A stretch of 7,432 nt of DNA, from contig WJLA01000103.1 in the NCBI GenBank assembly GCA_014728765.1, positions 1 through 7,432 on the forward strand, given 5' to 3'. Under the pieces are notes generated by a model that saw only the letters and a list, made by a program, of their open reading frames with translations, made no database searches and was not told where the DNA came from. Made by a program: the position numbers and the translations under genes. Shown piece by piece: positions 1-4,559 of this stretch. The stretch is from Candidatus Peregrinibacteria bacterium (GTDB taxonomy: Bacteria > Patescibacteriota > Gracilibacteria > UBA1369). How positions within the stretch are numbered: position 1 is the first letter of the stretch; each line of letters begins with the position of its first letter.

Positions 1-2107
1 TCGAAATAGATTCAGTTGAATTTGAAGTTTGTTCAGTTTCTTGCGATGGAAGATTCTGATCTCCTATTTTAACAGCAAACATATTTTGAGTTTTTACTTC
101 ACTTTGTTCGTGTTGATCTCCGGCAATATATCCATGCCTGGTTTGAACAACTACAGCAGAAGGATGATCACTGTTACTTCTAACTCGAGGGAAAGTCGGG
201 TTAAGTTCTTCTATTCCACTTGAATGGATTGGTTCAACTTCTTCAATTTCTTCAATTTCCTCAATTTTATTGGTCTCTTCATCTGCAGTTCTTTCCGATT
301 CTGATTCTTCAGCCTCTTGTTCTATTCTTTTTAATTCTTCAGCGCCTATTGAATGCAGTTGTGTTGTTTCCTCTTCACCTTCATTCACCGCATCTGAGAG
401 CTCAATATTCGAAAAAGTAGAATTTTGTTTATCATCACTTCCTTCACTTTCTATGTCGGTAACCGATTGACTGGATGAATCGGTATTATTCGGTAAATCT
501 CTTCCTCCCAACAAGCCCGTATCAAATTTTCCTGAATTGTCCTCGGGAAGAGGTGTTTGTCTTGATGGTATCCCATCTGGTCTGCGGCTTGATTTAATAG
601 GTTCTTCATCAGGATGATAATTAAAAACTCCGGTAGGTCTATCTTCCTCTTCATCAAAATCCTGTACTGTTTCAGTTTTTTTATCTGTAAACTCAGGAGC
701 TCTCGGTATTTCCAATGAGTCTCTGTCTCCTTGCTCAGAATTTGAATTTTCGGAAGTAGAGATAGCTTGTCCGGATGTCAATTGATCAAACATTTGATCA
801 AAATCGTCATCATCGTCAATATTTGGATTATCCAAGTCTCCCAAAAGTGGCTTTTTCTGTTCTGCCGGGACAACATCATAATCCTCTTCTTTGACGGCCT
901 TCAAATTTGTTGCCGAAGGATGGCCGGATACTCTTTCTTCATCGGTTGATTGTTGATGATTTTTTTTGAACTTTGGAATCAATTCTTCAGTAACATATCT
1001 GATTGCCTCGGCTCTCATTTCTTCTTCGCTGGCCATTCTTTTTCGATATCTGCCATAGGCTTCATATTTCACTTCAATCATGTGTAAAATTTCTTGATCC
1101 GCTTGTTTAAAAAGTCGAATGGCAACATCTTTACTACTAAGGTTTATATCATATTCACCATTTTCCACTGTCTTGTTAAATAGCAAATCCAAAACTTGCT
1201 GCAGATCAACCTTGGCATTTTCTCTGAGTGCGTTCAATGTTCTGTTGCTTTCAGGTATCATTGAGTTCATCGTTTCCTCAAAAGATGATTTTATAAATCT
1301 TATGGAATGACTCAAAATAAAAGCTTTTCCTATTTGTTCTCTCAGTTTGGAGTAACTGCTGTTTTGATCAATTAATAACTTCCTATCAACTTTTTCAAAT
1401 ATTTTTGTAATATATTCATCAGCTGCACTCTCTCCTCTTTGCAAACTTTCTCTAAGACCGTCATGATCCGTAATGACTCTGCTTATTTCCAATTCAAGTT
1501 GAAGCAACGCATCATTTGACTCTTTTTCAGTAATGTTATTCGCAATAGCCCCAAGTTCTTTTAAATCCATACTGGCCACTGAAATAAATCTTCTTCCTTT
1601 AATTTTAAAATCTTCCGGGACAACTTTTCGATGATCATAAAAATCATAGAAATCAATTTTATTGATATTACATGCTTCAACAAAACTTCTTCTTGATTCT
1701 TCTTCTAAAATTTTAAAAACCGTTTCAGCATCAATATTTATTTGTTCATTTTCCGCCGCTTCAATAATCAAATCATATAGCTTATGATAAAAATCGCTCA
1801 AATAGACAGCTAATTGTTCATTAGGTTTAAGATTATCAGCTTTTGCCGATTCATGCAGAAAATCAGCGGTACATTTTGACAATAAATCTTCTTTTAGCTG
1901 TAATAATTTGTCACCCAATTCTGTTCCTGCAGTGAATTTTAAATATCTGTTAAACTCAGAGTTTTCCGCCAATAGTCCGTTTGCAATTGGAGTAAGGTCC
2001 AATTCTTGAGTTTTTTCAACTGTTTGAGAGACAGCAGATAAACCATCTTGCAATTCATTGATTTCATTAACTTTCACCGGCTGATTTTTGTGATTATCTT
2101 GAGACAT
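1..2107 (-). CDS. Large unknown protein: helical head, acidic disordered tail (3' partial)
   Basis: I do not recognise the family. Reading the minus strand from an ATG at 2107 gives 702 codons without a stop, and the frame runs off the left edge, so the C-terminus is missing. Residues 1 to about 380 look alpha-helical and soluble, with many Leu/Ile/Glu/Lys heptad-like stretches (for example 63-82, 123-142, 243-262, 323-382). I see no signal peptide, membrane segment, nucleotide-binding loop or catalytic motif. From about 383 onward it is low in hydrophobics and rich in Ser, Glu, Asp, Gln and Pro, with five Asp in a row at 431-435 and an Ile-Glu-Glu repeat at 615-625. This looks intrinsically disordered. 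Two short motifs occur twice in the tail (HSxGxEEL and HPSA). An in-frame ATG at 2116 would add three residues. Neither start has a Shine-Dalgarno sequence, but a good promoter lies just upstream. It is transcribed divergently from the unknown gene at 2307. A scaffold or adaptor role is a guess. The reading frame is certain, the function unknown. Confidence 0.88.
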   Translation of the reverse strand, partial: MSQDNHKNQPVKVNEINELQDGLSAVSQTVEKTQELDLTPIANGLLAENSEFNRYLKFTAGTELGDKLLQLKEDLLSKCTADFLHESAKADNLKPNEQLAVYLSDFYHKLYDLIIEAAENEQINIDAETVFKILEEESRRSFVEACNINKIDFYDFYDHRKVVPEDFKIKGRRFISVASMDLKELGAIANNITEKESNDALLQLELEISRVITDHDGLRESLQRGESAADEYITKIFEKVDRKLLIDQNSSYSKLREQIGKAFILSHSIRFIKSSFEETMNSMIPESNRTLNALRENAKVDLQQVLDLLFNKTVENGEYDINLSSKDVAIRLFKQADQEILHMIEVKYEAYGRYRKRMASEEEMRAEAIRYVTEELIPKFKKNHQQSTDEERVSGHPSATNLKAVKEEDYDVVPAEQKKPLLGDLDNPNIDDDDDFDQMFDQLTSGQAISTSENSNSEQGDRDSLEIPRAPEFTDKKTETVQDFDEEEDRPTGVFNYHPDEEPIKSSRRPDGIPSRQTPLPEDNSGKFDTGLLGGRDLPNNTDSSSQSVTDIESEGSDDKQNSTFSNIELSDAVNEGEEETTQLHSIGAEELKRIEQEAEESESERTADEETNKIEEIEEIEEVEPIHSSGIEELNPTFPRVRSNSDHPSAVVVQTRHGYIAGDQHEQSEVKTQNMFAVKIGDQNLPSQETEQTSNSTESIS
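232..267 (-). repeat. 9-bp tandem repeat encoding Ile-Glu-Glu units
   Basis: On the plus strand the 9-base unit CTTCAATTT occurs at 241-249 and 250-258, then CCTCAATTT at 259-267, with a degenerate copy GTTCAACTT at 232-240. On the coding strand it gives I-E-E, I-E-E, I-E-E, V-E-P (residues 615-626) in the acidic tail of the unknown protein. Because the unit is a multiple of three, gain or loss of copies would keep the frame and only change tail length. Confidence 0.7.
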
Positions 2108-2138
2108 ATTATACATTATATAAGATAGATAAGATGAA

Positions 2139-2166
2139 ATATTACCCTTGTTTTGTTTTTTGTCAA
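2139..2166 (-). promoter_or_regulatory. Promoter for the minus-strand unknown gene
   Basis: On the minus strand a perfect -35 box TTGACA (2166-2161) is followed after 16 bases by TAATAT (2144-2139), which matches four of six positions of the -10 consensus. A 17-base spacer gives AATATT as an alternative. Transcription would start near 2132, giving a leader of only about 15-25 bases before the ATG at 2116 or 2107. This is a pattern match to a sigma70-type promoter and has not been tested. Confidence 0.55.
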
Positions 2167-2192
2167 GTTTTTTGTTGAAGGATTTTTGAAGC

Positions 2193-2220
2193 TTGCAATT
2201 TTTTTTTTAACTGCTATAAA
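2193..2220 (+). promoter_or_regulatory. Promoter for the 429-residue unknown gene, with T10 tract in spacer
   Basis: TTGCAA (2193-2198) and TATAAA (2215-2220) are separated by 16 bases, and TGC directly precedes the -10 box, as in extended -10 promoters. Ten consecutive T (2199-2208) fill most of the spacer. Transcription would start near 2227, giving a leader of about 80 bases. The -35 box lies 26 bases from the -35 box of the divergent promoter, so the two promoters are back to back and could share regulation. Confidence 0.55.
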
Positions 2221-2236
2221 TTAAAACACGTTTTAA
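2221..2236. promoter_or_regulatory. 16-bp inverted repeat at the expected transcription start (candidate operator)
   Basis: The sequence TTAAAAC-AC-GTTTTAA has perfect 7-base half-sites around a 2-base centre. It starts right after the -10 box TATAAA and covers the expected transcription start of the plus-strand unknown gene. A dimeric repressor bound here would block that promoter. The loop is too short for an RNA hairpin using the full stem, so a protein-binding site is more likely. Long A/T palindromes also arise by chance in AT-rich DNA. Confidence 0.4.
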
Positions 2237-2259
2237 GACTGAATATTACTTCACGTCTT
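2235..2259 (+). promoter_or_regulatory. Hairpin in the 5' leader of the 429-residue unknown gene
   Basis: AAGACTGAA (2235-2243) can pair with TTCA (2250-2253) plus GTCTT (2255-2259), giving nine base pairs with a single bulged C at 2254 and a 6-base loop TATTAC. It lies in the predicted leader, about 48 bases upstream of the ATG at 2307. There is no T tract after it, so it does not look like a terminator. It could affect mRNA stability or translation. I do not recognise a known riboswitch class. Confidence 0.35.
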
Positions 2260-2306
2260 TGGGTAAATGTTTCAAAATTGTATTTATTAGATAGTCAAGC
2301 TTTAGT

Positions 2307-3596
2307 ATGGCTTTAAGTTACAGTCTAAATTTTAAGAAGTTTAATCTTCAAGGAAGGCTAGTCTTAGAAAAAGAAGGTGAAGTGGTTTTTAACAGGAATC
2401 ATTTTCGATTGAAAGGTAAAGGAGCAAATGATCATGGTGAAGTTATCCATTTCACTGATATTAAAGAAATCAGAATTGAAAAGGATTTAATGATTTTTGT
2501 TACCTTTTCCAAAGATAAATGGATACTTTCAAAGTTTGGAACAAGCTTTGAACAGTTTTTAGAAGACTTCTATAAATTAAAAAATGAATTTTTTGTAGAT
2601 AATTTATTTATGAAGATGGGAATGCTTGCTGGAGAATTTGACTGCCATGCTGAAATGATCAATCAATTCGGTAAGGTTATCAATAAAGGCGTTTCATCTA
2701 TTCAGTTTTACGAACAAAGTATTGTGATTATACCCAAATTGGCAGATGCTTTTGTGATTTATTTAAACTTTTTGAAACATCATGAATTTAACGAGGAAAG
2801 CTATGAATTGAAGCTGGAAAATGATGCGGGCGTCAAGGTAATTATTTCCAAATTGGGATCGCACTTTGAAGAAGCTGAAAGTATTATGGATATGAATTTG
2901 GAAAAAATGTATCAAAAGATACTTTCCAATTTAAACTTGGTATTTAACGGTTTTCCTATTCAAACACTTTTGAAACTAGCTTATATGATCAGAAACGGAA
3001 GATGTGTTTCATTGCAATCTTTAAAAAAACTTGACCCTAGTTTGGCTCAAAAAATTTTGGAAGTTTCATTTGAAGGAAATAATGAACTGGAACAAAAGAT
3101 ACAGTTTTTGAGAAGTATGGATGATGAAAATGAATTATATCTTGGGATGACTTTTGAAAATAACGGCAGCGCCTATGATGTTAATATAAAAGCTTGGTAC
3201 TTGTGCGCTTTACCGAACTTGAACACGATTGTTATAGGCAAAAGTAATAATCCTGATGAAAACAAATCTTTCTTTTTCAGAATCGTAATGGAGCAGGGAG
3301 ATCCAAAAGAAAAATTGCCAGGAAAAGTCTTGGAAGTTAATCAATGCATGGTGCTATTTGATTATGACCTAAGCCCTATCCATAAAGATAAAAATGAGCT
3401 AAGAAAAAGCAAATATAGAGTTGCACTTTTAAGACTTGCATTTTTGAGGTTATTTAGAAGATCATTTCTGGGATATACGGATGCTACAAATATGGAAACA
3501 TTCAAGAATAAAGCTGATAGATTTTTCACTCAAGCGAAGGTTTTGCATAAGCCGGTGTTAAGACATAGACAAATTTTCAAATCTACTTTGAAATAG
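2307..3596 (+). CDS. Unknown protein with duplicated PH/GRAM-like module
   Basis: I do not recognise a named family. The protein has 429 residues, with no signal peptide and no clear membrane segment, so it is probably cytoplasmic. Residues about 8-100 and 112-205 each read as a run of short beta strands ending in a helix, which suggests the pleckstrin-homology/GRAM fold. The two halves share a signature 106 residues apart: ILSKFGTSFE at 73-82 and IISKLGSHFE at 179-188, each followed by an acidic amphipathic helix. Residues 207-270 look helical. Residues 276-355 look beta-rich, and the C-terminal 70 residues are strongly basic (for example RLFRRSF at 381-387). The ATG at 2307 is preceded by an in-frame TAG at 2292 and has no Shine-Dalgarno sequence. 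It is the first gene of a possible unit with thioredoxin, 49 bases downstream. The fold assignment is inference from the strand pattern; the gene itself is secure. Confidence 0.93.
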   Translation: MALSYSLNFKKFNLQGRLVLEKEGEVVFNRNHFRLKGKGANDHGEVIHFTDIKEIRIEKDLMIFVTFSKDKWILSKFGTSFEQFLEDFYKLKNEFFVDNLFMKMGMLAGEFDCHAEMINQFGKVINKGVSSIQFYEQSIVIIPKLADAFVIYLNFLKHHEFNEESYELKLENDAGVKVIISKLGSHFEEAESIMDMNLEKMYQKILSNLNLVFNGFPIQTLLKLAYMIRNGRCVSLQSLKKLDPSLAQKILEVSFEGNNELEQKIQFLRSMDDENELYLGMTFENNGSAYDVNIKAWYLCALPNLNTIVIGKSNNPDENKSFFFRIVMEQGDPKEKLPGKVLEVNQCMVLFDYDLSPIHKDKNELRKSKYRVALLRLAFLRLFRRSFLGYTDATNMETFKNKADRFFTQAKVLHKPVLRHRQIFKSTLK

Positions 3597-3630
3597 ATGT
3601 TATTGGTGATAATATTGATTAGAATTAGTC

Positions 3631-3636
3631 TATAAC
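3631..3636 (+). promoter_or_regulatory. Possible -10 box close to the thioredoxin start
   Basis: TATAAC matches five of six -10 positions and ends nine bases before the thioredoxin ATG, so transcription would start at or next to the start codon and give a leaderless message. There is no good -35 box at the usual distance; TTGGTG at 3603-3608 is 22 bases away. Read-through from the unknown gene upstream is the alternative. Confidence 0.25.
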
Positions 3637-3645
3637 GTTATTGAC

Positions 3646-3966
3646 ATGGCTGTACATTTTGAAGACTCAAATTTTGAGCAAGAGGTATTAAAATCGGATA
3701 TACCTGTTCTGGTTGATTTTTATGCCGAGTGGTGTGGACCTTGTAAAATGATGGCTCCTATCATAGATAAATTGGCGGAAGAATATGAAGGTAAAGTTAA
3801 AATAGGTAAAGTTGATGTTGATTCACAGCCTGAAAATTCTCAAAAATATCAAGTTCAGAGTATTCCTACTTTAATTATCTTTAAAGATGGAGAACCAATT
3901 AATCAAATGGTGGGATTTCAAAGTGAAGAAAACCTGAGAAAAGCTCTTGATGAGCTAGCCTCTTAA
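3646..3966 (+). CDS. trxA: Thioredoxin
   Basis: This is a 106-residue cytoplasmic thioredoxin, the standard length for the family, which reduces protein disulfides and is itself recharged by thioredoxin reductase. The active site WCGPCK is at residues 29-34, with redox cysteines 30 and 33. The buried Asp of the family is D24 (VLVDFYAEWC), and the conserved cis-proline is P74 in SIPT. The C-terminal GFQSEENLRKALDEL helix is also typical. There is no signal peptide. The ATG lacks a Shine-Dalgarno sequence. It lies 49 bases after the unknown 429-residue gene on the same strand, and its TAA overlaps the TAA of the convergent ribonuclease H gene. No reductase gene is visible in the window. Confidence 0.98.
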   Translation: MAVHFEDSNFEQEVLKSDIPVLVDFYAEWCGPCKMMAPIIDKLAEEYEGKVKIGKVDVDSQPENSQKYQVQSIPTLIIFKDGEPINQMVGFQSEENLRKALDELAS

Positions 3967-4445
3967 AAAAGTTGAGATTGATTTGAGTGCTCAATAATTG
4001 AATCAGAAACAAGGTCGGGTTTGTCTTTAATGGCTTGCTCGGCTTTTTTTGCCTCTTTAAATGCCATTTGATCAACCTTTAGATTGTATTTGTCTTGATG
4101 ATGAGCTTTTACCCAGTTTAGCGATATGTCTAATGGCTTTTTCAATTGATCAATTTTTTCCCAAAGATCAAGATTGGCTTTTCTTTTCCATCCTTGATTT
4201 AGTGTCTGGACAAGCAGGTTTGAGTCAGAAAAAATTTCAATCTCTTGATCTTTAACCACTTTTAAAGTCTCAAGTGATTTCAACAATGCCATCATTTCCA
4301 TTCTGTTGTTGGTGGTATGATAATCGTGACCAGAAATTGTTTTAGCAATTTTACCCTCTTGATCGATAAAAATTGCAGCCCAACCTCCTGGCCCCGGATT
4401 TCCCAAGCAGCTTCCATCAGTATAAATTATGGTTTTATTATTCAT
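3963..4445 (-). CDS. rnhA: Ribonuclease HI
   Basis: This is a 160-residue RNase HI, close to the family length of about 155, which cuts the RNA strand of RNA:DNA hybrids such as R-loops and Okazaki primers, using two metal ions. The four catalytic acids are visible: D10 in YTDGSCLGNPGPGG, E50 in NNRMEMMAL, D74 in FSDSN and D125 in KVDQMA. W111-V-K-A-H-H is the equivalent of the WVKGH segment that carries the mobile catalytic His. No N-terminal hybrid-binding domain is present. I chose the ATG at 4445, giving MNNKTIIYTDGS, because the family begins right there. A TTG at 4481 would add 12 residues with no family support. The gene is convergent with thioredoxin, overlapping by four bases, and divergent from the penicillin-binding protein gene. 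Confidence 0.96.
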   Translation of the reverse strand: MNNKTIIYTDGSCLGNPGPGGWAAIFIDQEGKIAKTISGHDYHTTNNRMEMMALLKSLETLKVVKDQEIEIFSDSNLLVQTLNQGWKRKANLDLWEKIDQLKKPLDISLNWVKAHHQDKYNLKVDQMAFKEAKKAEQAIKDKPDLVSDSIIEHSNQSQLF

Positions 4446-4452
4446 GACTATA

Positions 4453-4481
4453 TATATTTCATAAAATACTTTCCGTGCCAA
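4453..4481 (-). promoter_or_regulatory. Weak candidate promoter for rnhA
   Basis: On the minus strand TTGGCA (4481-4476) is followed after 17 bases by AATATA (4458-4453), only three of six to the -10 consensus. A better box TATATA lies at a 19-base spacing. With the first choice transcription would begin about seven bases later, at the ATG itself, so a leaderless message is possible. The match is weak in such AT-rich sequence. Confidence 0.22.
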
Positions 4482-4495
4482 ATAAAATTCACAAA

Positions 4496-4527
4496 TTGAG
4501 GCTTTTTTTTATGGGAAAAACTATGAT
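4496..4527 (+). promoter_or_regulatory. Candidate promoter for the penicillin-binding protein gene
   Basis: TATGAT (4522-4527) matches five of six -10 positions. The nearest -35-like box, TTGAGG (4496-4501), is 20 bases upstream, longer than ideal, and the spacer contains eight T in a row (4503-4510). Transcription would start near 4534, leaving a leader of about 25 bases before the ATG at 4560. Confidence 0.35.
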
Positions 4528-4559
4528 AAACTTGTTTCAAAGCATGATTAGCGATTTTG

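Noticed and set aside
451..657. 68-residue minus-strand frame beginning MMKRKIDLPEF
   Set aside because: It lies inside the 702-codon minus-strand gene in another frame and has no recognisable features, so it is a shadow frame.
29..1310. Several short plus-strand frames of 60-66 residues
   Set aside because: All are antisense to the large minus-strand gene. Their Ser/Leu/Phe/Ile-rich composition is what its Glu/Lys-rich codons give on the opposite strand.
3633..3640. Palindrome TAACGTTA before thioredoxin
   Set aside because: An 8-base palindrome is expected by chance in AT-rich DNA, and nothing ties it to a regulator.
3965..3994. Possible terminator at the 3' end of rnhA
   Set aside because: On the minus strand TTGAG and CTCAA could pair before a T6 run, but the stem is only five pairs with a 13-base loop and lies within coding sequence. 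Too weak to call.
4446..4481. Extended rnhA start at a TTG, adding 12 residues
   Set aside because: RNase HI begins a few residues before the YTDGS motif; the ATG at 4445 fits the family, and the extra residues have no support.
4557..4559. TTG start one codon before the penicillin-binding protein ATG
   Set aside because: The adjacent ATG is the stronger start codon, and nothing upstream favours the TTG.
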